DNA of 6,327 nucleotides, taken from positions 1-6,327 of the forward strand of contig DTWD01000475.1 of NCBI GenBank assembly GCA_012963185.1. Reading direction: 5' to 3'. Of the stretch, positions 1 through 6,327 are shown one piece after another. The stretch's first letter is position 1. Every line of letters starts with the position of its first letter. Under the pieces are notes generated by a model. It was given only the letters and a program-made list of their open reading frames with translations, was not told the origin of the DNA and did not search any database. The position numbers and the translations under genes are program-made. The stretch comes from Acidobacteriota bacterium. Its GTDB lineage: Bacteria; Acidobacteriota; Vicinamibacteria; Vicinamibacterales; UBA8438.

Positions 1-353
1 AGCGCGAGGATGTTGCGGATCCCTTTGGCTTTGGCCTCATTGATATACGAGAGGATGTCGGCAGATGTACTTGTTAGACAGGTCAGATGGGCCATTCCGA
101 CAAGTCCGAAGTCGCGCTGGATACGGTCCACCACGCTGAGCGTCTTGTCACGGGTGCTTCCACCGGCGCCATAGGTAACGGAACAGAAGTCTGGATTAGC
201 CTCCGCAAGTCGTGGGAGCACTCGGTTGTAGAGGCTTTCTTCGCCTTTAGCGGTCTTGGGCGGGAAAAACTCCACTGAGATCGCCGGCCGATCGTGCGCG
301 GAACACTCCGCATAAATATCAGAGATGGACTTCACGCCACTAGTCTCGGTCAA
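1..353 (-). CDS. metF: Methylenetetrahydrofolate reductase, N-terminal part (3' end outside window)
   Basis: MetF reduces 5,10-methylene-THF to 5-methyl-THF using an FAD cofactor, supplying the methyl group for methionine synthesis in the cytoplasm. The window holds 117 complete codons of the N-terminus of the TIM-barrel fold. Family motifs are clear: SVEFFPPKT with the catalytic-type Glu at residue 28, SVTYGAGGSTRDKT at 58-71, AHLTC at 88-92, and GIRNILA at 111-117, where the usual ALRGD motif would begin at the cut. No ATG is available at the expected place. I chose TTG at 351-353 because a GGAG sits 9 nt upstream (363-366) and the length before the EFFPP motif matches the family. GTG at 333-335 is the alternative, but it has no ribosome site. 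The gene is divergent from the OPT transporter gene. Identity is secure; the start is likely but not proven. Confidence 0.93.
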   Translation of the reverse strand, partial: MTETSGVKSISDIYAECSAHDRPAISVEFFPPKTAKGEESLYNRVLPRLAEANPDFCSVTYGAGGSTRDKTLSVVDRIQRDFGLVGMAHLTCLTSTSADILSYINEAKAKGIRNILA

Positions 354-407
354 AACGTCCGACTCCGCTAGGGTGACAATTCTGTTCGGCTGTTGCAGAC
401 TTGCCAG
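354..407. other. Short divergent intergenic region between metF and the OPT gene
   Basis: This 54 bp gap must hold, or lie inside, the promoters of two divergent genes. I see no good -35/-10 pair on either strand. The plus strand has a weak GACAAT at 375-380 without a matching -35 box, and the minus strand has TTGTCA at 379-374 without a TATAAT-like box at the right distance. I see no operator-like palindrome or riboswitch. The promoters probably overlap the 5' ends of the neighbouring genes. Confidence 0.4.
363..366 (-). promoter_or_regulatory. Shine-Dalgarno site that decides the metF start
   Basis: On the minus strand GGAG is followed by 9 nt and then the TTG at 353-351. No comparable purine-rich site precedes the GTG at 335-333. 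This site is the main reason for preferring the TTG start. Confidence 0.55.
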
Positions 408-2393
408 ATGCAGCCGACACAAGAACCGCCCACTCGTCCGTTTACCTCATTCGTTCCTGAGGAATCCAACCTTCCTGAACTGACGTTTCGGGCGGTGTTT
501 CTCGGAACGGTTATGGCGATTGTCCTGGGTACCGCGAATGCCTATCTCGGTATGAAAGCAGGACTTACGGTAGCGGCGACATTCCCGGCAGCTGTTGTTG
601 CGATGGCGGCATTACGAATCTTCGGTGGGTCGGTGCTTGAAGAAAATATGGCACGCACCACAGCGTCGGTTGGTGAGGCGCTTGTGGCTGGCGCGATCTT
701 CACGATTCCAGCGTTTGTCATTAGTGGAGTGTGGGATGAACTTCGATATTGGGAAAGTACAGCAATTATGCTCGTTGGAGGATTGCTTGGCGTGCTTTTC
801 ATTGTGGTGCTCAGACGGACGCTGGTTGTTGAGGCCGACTTGCCGTTTCCGGAGAGTGTAGCTGCGGCAGAATTGGTTAAGGCTGGTCAAGGCGGGCAAC
901 AAACGGGATCAGCTTTCGTGTTTAAAGCCATGGGCATTGCCGCAGCATGGGAACTCATCAAGAATGGCAATGGGGTAAAACTCGTGGCCGATTCGGCGAC
1001 GACATTCGTTTCACTCGGACGGTCGACAATCGAAATGCTCGGCCAGCAAATTACCTATGTCGGAGGTTTTCTTCTGCAGTCTCCGGCTGCGTCGCCGGCG
1101 CTTGTCGGGGTGGGATTTATTGTCGGTCCCCAGATCGCGGCAACCTTGTTCGCTGGGGCGGTGATGGGGTGGCTGTTATTCGTCCCGCTGAGTCTGTATC
1201 TCAATCCGCAGCTAGCTGCACAAGCGGTAGACGCCGCAGGTTTTATTGAGCTCAGTACAGAAGTGTGGCTCCGGCAGGTACGGCCTCTGGCGGTCGGCAC
1301 TATGATTGTTGCGGCATTTTATACGCTGTTCAAGCTTAGAACGTCGCTCCTTCAAGGGATCGGCAGTGCCATGACTGACCTTCAGTCTTCGCAGGGTACG
1401 GTGGGTGGTCGCCGAGATGTTGACCTCAATTTTCAAAAGGTTGGCTTAGCTATCGGCGCGCTGTGTATTCCCCTTTTCGGACTGTATTGGTACTTCAGTG
1501 AAAGCCTGGCAGGTGCGGCTTTGCTGACTGTCATGATGGTGGTCCTCGGGTTTTTGTTTGCGGCAGTTGCCGGCTATCTTGTTGGATTACTTGGAAGCTC
1601 AAACAATCCGATTAGTGGGCTGACACTTAGTACATTGCTTATTGCCGCGGTTGTAATGGTTGGCATTGGTGTGACAGGGTCGAGTGGCGTTCTGGGAGTA
1701 CTCGCCGTGTCAGGCGTGGTGTGCTGTGCGTGCGGGGTTGCCGGTGACATGCTGCAGGATCTCAAGGTCGGACATATTCTTGGTGGTACGCCTTGGAAAA
1801 TGCAGGTCGGTGAGTTGATCGGCGTGACAGTCGCGGCGCTTGTGCTGATTTGGCCGATGATCTTAATGGATGAGGTCTACGTTATCGGCAGCCCTGAACT
1901 TCCTGCGCCGCAGGCTGGCCTGATGGCGCTTATTGCGCAAGGTATCGTGGGTGGGGACATGGCATGGCCTTTGGTCATGACCGGGATGGCACTTGCGATC
2001 GGGTTAATTCTTATTAACGCACCGTCGCCAATGTTAATTGCCGTCGGTATGTATCTTCCGTTTCCTTCGACGGCGGCGATTTTTGTCGGAGGTCTCCTAG
2101 CGTGGTGGCTCACTCGGTCTGTCGAGACACAGCAGGCGAGTAAAGAAGAGCGAACTCGCGCGAAGAATACTGGTGTTTTGTTGTCTTCTGGGTTTATTGC
2201 CGGAGAGGCGTTGATGGCCGTACTGCTCGCATTAGTGGTGGGGGCCAGCGAGGCATTTCCCTGGTTGGTGTTGCCGCAGATTGCTGATAGTGCATTAGGC
2301 GGTGCACTTGTCTTCGCGCTCCTCTTTTATATGTTGGTCAAGATTCCTTTGGCGGCCATGCGTTCGGAAACTTCAGATGTCAGGGTGGAATAG
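408..2393 (+). CDS. OPT-family transporter (oligopeptide / metal-chelate type)
   Basis: This is an integral inner-membrane protein of about 661 residues, typical of bacterial OPT proteins, which import oligopeptides or, in the YSL branch, metal chelates, usually driven by protons. Motifs include NAYLGMKAGLTV (44-55), DLPFPESVAAAELVKAG (144-160), SSNNPISGLT (397-406), GDMLQDLKVGH (446-456) and PSPMLIAVGMYLPF (539-552). Many hydrophobic spans run from about 28 to 650, consistent with the roughly 16 helices of the family. A hydrophilic loop lies at 311-343 and a charged one at 570-587. ATG at 408 is preferred. TTG at 393 would add five residues, and neither has a clear ribosome site. The stop is 3 bp before the PqqD-like gene, so the two are almost certainly co-transcribed. 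A Cys-Cys-x-Cys cluster at 439-442 is unusual to my eye. The family is secure; the substrate cannot be told from the sequence. Confidence 0.93.
   Translation: MQPTQEPPTRPFTSFVPEESNLPELTFRAVFLGTVMAIVLGTANAYLGMKAGLTVAATFPAAVVAMAALRIFGGSVLEENMARTTASVGEALVAGAIFTIPAFVISGVWDELRYWESTAIMLVGGLLGVLFIVVLRRTLVVEADLPFPESVAAAELVKAGQGGQQTGSAFVFKAMGIAAAWELIKNGNGVKLVADSATTFVSLGRSTIEMLGQQITYVGGFLLQSPAASPALVGVGFIVGPQIAATLFAGAVMGWLLFVPLSLYLNPQLAAQAVDAAGFIELSTEVWLRQVRPLAVGTMIVAAFYTLFKLRTSLLQGIGSAMTDLQSSQGTVGGRRDVDLNFQKVGLAIGALCIPLFGLYWYFSESLAGAALLTVMMVVLGFLFAAVAGYLVGLLGSSNNPISGLTLSTLLIAAVVMVGIGVTGSSGVLGVLAVSGVVCCACGVAGDMLQDLKVGHILGGTPWKMQVGELIGVTVAALVLIWPMILMDEVYVIGSPELPAPQAGLMALIAQGIVGGDMAWPLVMTGMALAIGLILINAPSPMLIAVGMYLPFPSTAAIFVGGLLAWWLTRSVETQQASKEERTRAKNTGVLLSSGFIAGEALMAVLLALVVGASEAFPWLVLPQIADSALGGALVFALLFYMLVKIPLAAMRSETSDVRVE
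2384..2389 (+). promoter_or_regulatory. Ribosome binding site of the PqqD-like gene inside the OPT 3' end
   Basis: GGTGGA lies 7 nt before the ATG at 2397, within the last codons of the transporter gene. It supports this start and suggests tight translational linkage between the two genes. Confidence 0.55.
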
Positions 2394-2396
2394 CTC

Positions 2397-2738
2397 ATGA
2401 CTGAAGCTGAACGGTTTTGGAGTGCGCGCCCGTATCGACGTCTAGGATGGCGGGAGGGTAGTGATGGTCGTGTTGTTGTCCTCCGCCCTCGACTTGGCGA
2501 AGGGCGGCTAGGCCACTGGTTTGGTGGTCTGCTTCGCGATCCGTACTATCGTATTCGGTTGGATGAGTTTGGAACATTTGTTTGGAAGGCATGTGATGGA
2601 GAGACATCCCTCGAGGTTATTGCTCAGCGGATGCAGCAGCACTTCGGGCGAGATGTAGAACCGGCGGATGAACGAGTCGGTCAGTTTGTGCAGACGATGG
2701 TAAGCTCGCGCCTTATTACGGTCTGTAGAGATTCGTAA
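2397..2738 (+). CDS. PqqD-like (RRE-fold) small protein
   Basis: This is a 113-residue soluble protein with a PqqD-type domain at roughly 45-107. It has the pattern YYRIRLDEFGTFVWKACDG (50-68), then a hydrophobic helix with the E-x-I-A-Q-R pattern (73-78), then ERVGQFVQTM (92-101). PqqD itself presents the PqqA peptide to the radical-SAM enzyme PqqE, and related RRE domains bind leader peptides of modified peptides. The longer N-terminus (1-44, with YRRLGWRE and RVVVLRPR) resembles the stand-alone PqqD-like subgroup rather than PQQ-pathway PqqD. No PqqA, PqqE or other peptide-modifying enzyme lies nearby. It follows the OPT gene by 3 bp with a good ribosome site, so a role linked to transport is possible but is inference only. 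Its last 23 bp overlap the end of nadE on the other strand. Domain assignment is good; function is unknown. Confidence 0.82.
   Translation: MTEAERFWSARPYRRLGWREGSDGRVVVLRPRLGEGRLGHWFGGLLRDPYYRIRLDEFGTFVWKACDGETSLEVIAQRMQQHFGRDVEPADERVGQFVQTMVSSRLITVCRDS
2716..2738. other. Convergent 3' overlap of the PqqD-like gene and nadE
   Basis: The stop codon of each gene lies inside the other gene's coding sequence, giving a 23 bp overlap. I see no GC-rich hairpin followed by a T-run on either strand here. Transcripts must therefore end inside the opposing gene, by Rho or another mechanism. Confidence 0.85.
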
Positions 2739-4449
2739 TTGGAAGTCGCCGGTCTTTACCGAAAGCTCTTGTTGATATCCGGATACCCGGCGGTGCCTGA
2801 CGCCGTTTGTATTCAGCGCGGTCGACTAGTCCGATCACGCGACGTACGGTAGCGGGATCAAAACCACTGGCTTCGATTTGCGTTGGATGTTCGTCGCGTT
2901 CAACATACCGTTCCAGGATGCCATCAAGTACATCGTATGGCGGCAGAGAGTCGGAATCTAACTGCTGCTTGCGTAGTTCCGCTGTAGGGGGTCTGTCAAT
3001 AATGCGTTGGGGAATGACGGGGGCGTCACGATTCCGCCAGCGTGCCAGTTTATACACCCATGTTTTGAAGACATCTTTCAGAATTGCGAAGCCTCCAGCC
3101 ATGTCTCCATAGAGCGTGGCATATCCGACACTCAGTTCGCTCTTATTGCCAGTTGTAAGCACTAACCAGCCGAACTTATTAGAGAGTGCCATCAAGAGGT
3201 TTCCTCGAATGCGTGCCTGTAGATTTTCTTCTGCTACGTTTGGTTCGGTGTCTGCGAAAGCACCTTGTAAGCATGATTCGTAGGTGAGAGCCAGCTCTTT
3301 AATAGAGAGTTCAAGCAGTGAGACATTGAGGCTAGAAGCCAGTTCTCGAGCATCTTCACGACTGATGTCAGCGGTGAACTCAGACGGCATCGATACAGCT
3401 GTTACCGCATCTGACCCGAGTGCATCAACGGCCACCGTGAGTGTCAGCGCGGAATCGATGCCACCAGAAAGACCGAGCACACCACCGCGGAATCCATTTT
3501 TCTTTACGTAATCGCGAGTTCCGAGCGAGAGGGCTGCGTAGACTTCCGCCTCGGGGCTTAACACTGGCTCTAAAGTTCTGGTATTAGCTACGGGGGCCGT
3601 ACTCGAAGACGATGGTCGTGGTCCTTGAGTCAAGACGATGCGGTCCGACTTCGGTTTAGCCTCGGTCCAACGTTTGTCACCCCGTCGCAGGGTAGTCGCT
3701 TCAGCCAGATCGACATCAACAATGATTAAGTCGTCCGTGAATTGCGCGCCACGGGCGATTACCACGCCGTTCGGATCGATAACCAGACTGTGTCCATCGA
3801 ACACCAGTTCATCCTGGCCACCCACTGCATTACAAAACGCAAGAAAACAGCGGTGAGTAATGCATTGAGTGGCAAACCGTTGTTCTCGTTCTGTGCCTTT
3901 GTACATATGGTACGGCGAGGCTGAGAGGTTGACGATCAGTTCGGCTCCTCCATCGAGAGCGGCCCACTTGAGAGGTCCGCTATGCATCCAGATGTCTTCG
4001 CATATGGTGACTCCCACCAGGCAGTCACCAATGTTGATCACGACTGCCTCATTGCCAGCAGTGAAGTAGCGTCGTTCGTCGAAGACAGCGTAGTTTGGGA
4101 GATGGTGTTTTCGGTACTGTGCGGCGATCTTCCCGTTTATCAGTACCGCAGCAGTATTGTGTAGTGAATTCGTATCCGCAGTGATCATCGGATATCCGAC
4201 GAGGGCGGTGATGTTAGATACAGCTGATGCGAGTTCGTCGATCGCATCAGCCGCGCTGTTAACGAAATCTTTCTTTAGTAGCAGGTCTTCAGGTGGATAT
4301 CCAGTGACTGATAATTCCGGAAAGATAATCAGGTCGGCACCATATCTCTGCGCTTGGTCGAGGCGTGCTCGCGCCCGGCGAACGTTGCCTGAGAGATCGC
4401 CGACTGGCAGATTGTCTTGAGCGAGTGCGACACGTACCACGCGAGACAT
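2716..4449 (-). CDS. nadE: Glutamine-dependent NAD+ synthetase
   Basis: This enzyme makes NAD+ from nicotinic acid adenine dinucleotide, ATP and glutamine, the last step of NAD synthesis. It has 577 residues in two domains. The N-terminal nitrilase-type amidase (about 5-255) releases ammonia from glutamine and has a complete Glu-Lys-Cys triad: E45 in FPELSVTGYPPEDLL, K114 in RKHHLPNY, C150 in GVTICEDIW. A short Ser-rich linker (279-283) leads to the synthetase domain, with the ATP-binding SGGIDS at 328-333, ENLQARIRGNLLM (408-420), TTGNKSELSVGY (432-443) and KDVFKTWVYKLA (458-469). Length and order are those of the two-domain NadE, so it should use glutamine directly. The start ATG gives a normal N-terminus but has no clear Shine-Dalgarno; it lies 21 nt after the DUF3014 gene and may rely on coupling. 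The 3' end overlaps the convergent PqqD-like gene. Confidence 0.97.
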   Translation of the reverse strand: MSRVVRVALAQDNLPVGDLSGNVRRARARLDQAQRYGADLIIFPELSVTGYPPEDLLLKKDFVNSAADAIDELASAVSNITALVGYPMITADTNSLHNTAAVLINGKIAAQYRKHHLPNYAVFDERRYFTAGNEAVVINIGDCLVGVTICEDIWMHSGPLKWAALDGGAELIVNLSASPYHMYKGTEREQRFATQCITHRCFLAFCNAVGGQDELVFDGHSLVIDPNGVVIARGAQFTDDLIIVDVDLAEATTLRRGDKRWTEAKPKSDRIVLTQGPRPSSSSTAPVANTRTLEPVLSPEAEVYAALSLGTRDYVKKNGFRGGVLGLSGGIDSALTLTVAVDALGSDAVTAVSMPSEFTADISREDARELASSLNVSLLELSIKELALTYESCLQGAFADTEPNVAEENLQARIRGNLLMALSNKFGWLVLTTGNKSELSVGYATLYGDMAGGFAILKDVFKTWVYKLARWRNRDAPVIPQRIIDRPPTAELRKQQLDSDSLPPYDVLDGILERYVERDEHPTQIEASGFDPATVRRVIGLVDRAEYKRRQAPPGIRISTRAFGKDRRLPITNLYRP

Positions 4450-4470
4450 AGAAGCAAGCGTACCGAGAAG

Positions 4471-5280
4471 CTAACGCAGAATCACGTTGCCGGCAGGCAG
4501 GTCAGAGATACCAATCGCCAAAGCGATTTCTCGGATCGCGCCTTGCACGATTCTTACGTTGTCGGGTCCCATTCCTAAGAATTGTTTTTGCGCCGCCGAC
4601 AGGTTTTGAAATGCCGGGTCGGTATATTCGTAAAAAAACGATGCTCGAGGTTCGATGATCGGACGGCCTTCAATAATTGGCACTTCGAGTATGTGGGTGA
4701 TTGCCCTCTGGAAACTGCCGGAGAATGCCGAATCAGGAATACCTAGCTCGGCGTAGGCTTCGTCCATGAGCGGTAGAAGTTGACGGTATAGCTGTGCTGT
4801 GCCGTTTACGTCGAGCGATGCGATGGTGGCAGCAAGCCCATCGTATCTGGTGTAGCTGGCTGGTGCGATTCTCAACGCCGGCTCACTGTCATCGATTGCA
4901 AACCGTGATGACGGTCTCATAAAGGGTACGTGCTGCGCGGGGTTATTGCCGTTTGCTACATTTTCCACTGCGACGACAAACCGTCGTATCAGGTCATCAG
5001 GAATCAACCAGCTCGCAAAATCCGGATGGGCTGAGAGTGTGGATAGAAGTTCTCTGATGACATCATCACTGTCACCGAGGGCTGGAAGTTCAAATGGTGG
5101 TGGTTCAGGCTCAGGCTCGGGTGGAGGGGCCGGCGGTGGCGGCGGTGGTGCCTCGGTTACGATTTCTTCCGGCGGCGGTTCTTCGGCGCGGTTCAGCAAC
5201 CAGTAGGCGGAGATTGCCATAAGGACGACGACGCCGACCACGGCGCCGATCATGGCTCGTGGTTGTTGTTTGAAGTCCAC
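4471..5280 (-). CDS. DUF3014 family protein, membrane-anchored with proline-rich stalk
   Basis: This is a 269-residue protein of unknown function that matches the DUF3014 pattern. A basic N-terminus (KQQPR) is followed by one membrane helix at about 10-29. An acidic, proline-rich stalk follows at 33-66, including six prolines in a row (45-50) and an EPEPEP run. The globular domain (about 66-265) starts with ELPALGDSDD and contains the family's LIRRFVVAVENV (97-108), a YDGLA/LYRQLLPLMDEAY region (146-176) and a C-terminal LGMGPDNVRIVQ segment (235-246). The topology suggests that the domain lies in the periplasm. The start codon is GTG at 5280. ATG nine codons later (M10) is an alternative that would still keep the helix, and neither has a strong ribosome site. 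It begins 8 nt after the CHRD gene and ends 21 nt before nadE. The family call is fairly firm, but no function is known to me. Confidence 0.82.
   Translation of the reverse strand: MDFKQQPRAMIGAVVGVVVLMAISAYWLLNRAEEPPPEEIVTEAPPPPPPAPPPEPEPEPPPFELPALGDSDDVIRELLSTLSAHPDFASWLIPDDLIRRFVVAVENVANGNNPAQHVPFMRPSSRFAIDDSEPALRIAPASYTRYDGLAATIASLDVNGTAQLYRQLLPLMDEAYAELGIPDSAFSGSFQRAITHILEVPIIEGRPIIEPRASFFYEYTDPAFQNLSAAQKQFLGMGPDNVRIVQGAIREIALAIGISDLPAGNVILR
5095..5148 (-). repeat. Low-complexity tract encoding the Pro/Glu stalk
   Basis: This GC-rich, codon-repetitive stretch encodes residues 45-62 of the DUF3014 protein: six prolines, Ala, three prolines, alternating Glu-Pro, then three more prolines. 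On the plus strand it reads as GGN-rich sequence. It is within a gene and in frame, so it is a protein linker rather than a mobile or regulatory repeat. Confidence 0.8.
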
Positions 5281-5288
5281 GGTCTAGT

Positions 5289-5741
5289 TTACTCGTCTAT
5301 GAGCAGCCATCCACGGATTTCTCCATCTGGATTGCCTATAGTCGGGATCTGGAGGTAGTACTGTTCTTCTCGAAGCGCGTGTAGCTGTGGCTCCGTCAAT
5401 GTCAGTGTGTGGCTAAAGTTTCCAGTTGTTGACTGGGTCGTACGAATATTGAAAGTAAACTCAACGTCCCCCCGTTGTCCTTTGGGCGCCTTACGTAGTT
5501 CAGCACGGGTTGCCGCCGAACTCAGGCCTGCGAACTGAACTTCCAGTAGTAGCTCACGTTCTTGAATTTCAGCGGTAAACTCGCCACTCCCAGAGGTTGT
5601 GGCGACTGTAGAAAAGTCAACGGGAACGATTGACAGTCGTCCGCGGTAGCGAGTGGGGCTCTGAGTATTAACTGTGGTTACTGCGCATGCGATCAGTAAT
5701 AGTGCAACGGCGATATCAAAACGTTTAGGAGCGTAATACAT
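5289..5741 (-). CDS. CHRD-domain exported protein, possible lipoprotein
   Basis: This 150-residue protein has an N-terminal export signal: basic K6 R7, hydrophobic core at 10-18, and a possible lipobox L-I-A-C at 16-19, so it may be a lipoprotein anchored at C19. The alternative is ordinary signal peptidase cleavage near 26. The rest is a CHRD-type beta domain: RYRGRLSIVPV (31-41), GSGEFTAEI (51-59), LLLEVQFAGLSS (64-75), a strand at 92-100, TLTLTEPQL (112-120) and the C-terminal NPDGEIRGWLL (137-147). In most CHRD domains the loop after the gL motif carries a His-x-His motif and the C-terminal strand carries another His. Here these places read RAELRKAPKG (79-88) and YYLQIPT (128-134), with no histidine. 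The gene lies 25 nt after the CoA-transferase gene and 8 nt before the DUF3014 gene. The biochemical role of CHRD domains in bacteria is unsettled. Confidence 0.78.
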   Translation of the reverse strand: MYYAPKRFDIAVALLLIACAVTTVNTQSPTRYRGRLSIVPVDFSTVATTSGSGEFTAEIQERELLLEVQFAGLSSAATRAELRKAPKGQRGDVEFTFNIRTTQSTTGNFSHTLTLTEPQLHALREEQYYLQIPTIGNPDGEIRGWLLIDE

Positions 5742-5766
5742 CGTCTTAACCGGTCACGTCAGTTTA

Positions 5767-6327
5767 TTAGTTCTCGGTCTCTTGTGATTCGTCAAGCCCC
5801 AGTTCTTTCAAGATTTCATCATTATGTTCTCCGAGGGCCGGCGGCGGTTTTTGAATTAATGCCGGGGCTGCTGACAGCTTGATCGGATTGCCGAGCGTTC
5901 TAATTTTTCCGAGTTGGGCTTGCGAGATGTCGACTACCATTTCTCGAGCTTTTAGATGGGGCTCTTCAAGCGCTTCGGCTACTGTTCGTACTTGGGCGCA
6001 TGGTACAGCATGTTCACGTAATTGTCCGATTAGTTCATCCCGATTGTATTGACTTAGACGGTCGGAAAGTTCTTGAGCAAGTGCTGGTCGATTTGTCATT
6101 CGGTCGGTATTGTTGCGATATCTCGGATCGTCTTTTAAGTCGTTCGCGTTGATTGCTTGGCAAAACTGTGCCCAGAGTCGTTCATTGCCGACGGCAATGA
6201 CGACGAGTCCGTCTTTGACGTGGATCGTTTCATACGGGGTCAAGGAGTGGTGCTGATTGCCCTCTCGACCAGGGGTTTCGCCTGTATGGAAATAGATATT
6301 GGCTGGTAAAGCTAGCGCCGATGTCAT
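5767..6327 (-). CDS. CaiB/BaiF (class III) CoA-transferase, C-terminal part (5' end outside window)
   Basis: Class III CoA-transferases move CoA between acyl-CoA donors and carboxylic acids through an aspartyl-CoA intermediate. The 186 codons visible are the C-terminal portion. Motifs include GETPGREGNQHHSLTPYETI (16-35), DGLVVIAVGNERLWAQFCQA (39-58), DPRYRNNTDRMTNR (67-80), VPCAQVRTVAEALEEPHLKAR (108-128), LGNPIKLS (145-152) and PALGEHNDEILKELGL (163-178). Family members are about 380-420 residues, so roughly half is missing to the right, including the catalytic aspartate. The Met codon at the very edge (6325-6327) is internal, not the true start. Donor and acceptor cannot be inferred. It is the most upstream visible gene of the minus-strand cluster. 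Confidence 0.93.
   Translation of the reverse strand: MTSALALPANIYFHTGETPGREGNQHHSLTPYETIHVKDGLVVIAVGNERLWAQFCQAINANDLKDDPRYRNNTDRMTNRPALAQELSDRLSQYNRDELIGQLREHAVPCAQVRTVAEALEEPHLKAREMVVDISQAQLGKIRTLGNPIKLSAAPALIQKPPPALGEHNDEILKELGLDESQETEN

Noticed and set aside
83..313. Open frames on both strands overlapping the left end.
   Set aside because: They are in other frames of metF, whose own minus-strand frame carries unmistakable family motifs. Their translations show no family-like pattern.
393..407. Upstream TTG start for the OPT gene.
   Set aside because: It adds five residues with no ribosome site. ATG at 408 is the more conservative choice, though the TTG is not excluded.
2397..2738. The PqqD-like gene as part of a PQQ biosynthesis or RiPP cluster.
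   Set aside because: No precursor peptide, radical-SAM protein, cyclase or PqqB/C/E gene is found within the window, and the longer N-terminus differs from PQQ-pathway PqqD.
2807..4420. Several plus-strand open frames opposite nadE.
   Set aside because: They are Ser/Arg-rich antisense shadows of a full-length, motif-complete nadE.
4946..5206. Plus-strand open frame encoding a Gly/Ser-rich protein.
   Set aside because: It is the antisense reading of the proline-rich DUF3014 stalk. The glycine richness is the mirror of the proline codons.
5742..5766. ACCGGT palindrome between the CoA-transferase and CHRD genes as an operator or terminator.
   Set aside because: It is six bases only, with no extended stem or T-run; a palindrome this short is expected by chance.
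6325..6327. Met codon at the right edge as the true start of the CoA-transferase gene.
   Set aside because: A start here would leave out half of the conserved family fold, including the catalytic Asp. It is an internal Met cut by the window edge.

Overview
This 6.3 kb window is a compact stretch of bacterial chromosome of moderate GC content. It is almost entirely coding, with seven protein genes (two cut by the window edges) and no RNA gene, mobile element, CRISPR array or obvious sign of recent transfer. The gene set suggests a Gram-negative heterotroph: a proline-rich membrane-anchored DUF3014 protein, an exported CHRD-domain protein, a bacterial OPT transporter followed by a PqqD-like protein, and a CaiB/BaiF CoA-transferase. 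An acidobacterial affiliation, possibly Vicinamibacteria-like, would fit. That is a guess from gene content, not something the sequence proves.

Layout from left to right. The 5' part of metF (methylenetetrahydrofolate reductase) lies on the minus strand and runs off the left edge. It is divergent from, and only about 50 bp away from, a plus-strand pair: a roughly 661-residue OPT-family transporter and, 3 bp behind it, a 113-residue PqqD-like protein. This pair converges on a minus-strand cluster whose last gene is nadE (glutamine-dependent NAD+ synthetase). The two 3' ends overlap by 23 bp. Reading in its own 5'->3' direction, the minus cluster is: CoA-transferase (5' part outside the window), CHRD-domain exported protein or lipoprotein, DUF3014 membrane-anchored protein, nadE. 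Gaps are 25, 8 and 21 nt, so it is probably one transcription unit.

Functionally, metF and nadE are housekeeping genes of one-carbon and NAD metabolism. The OPT/PqqD-like pair is the most interesting part. PqqD-like domains bind peptides, OPT proteins move oligopeptides or metal chelates, and no peptide-modifying enzyme or precursor peptide is visible here. The CHRD and DUF3014 proteins are predicted to act outside the cytoplasm and have no established function. I found no convincing new multi-gene system. The items worth a second look are the transporter/PqqD-like pairing, the CHRD protein that lacks the family's usual histidine motif and carries a possible lipobox, and the terminator-free convergent overlap.
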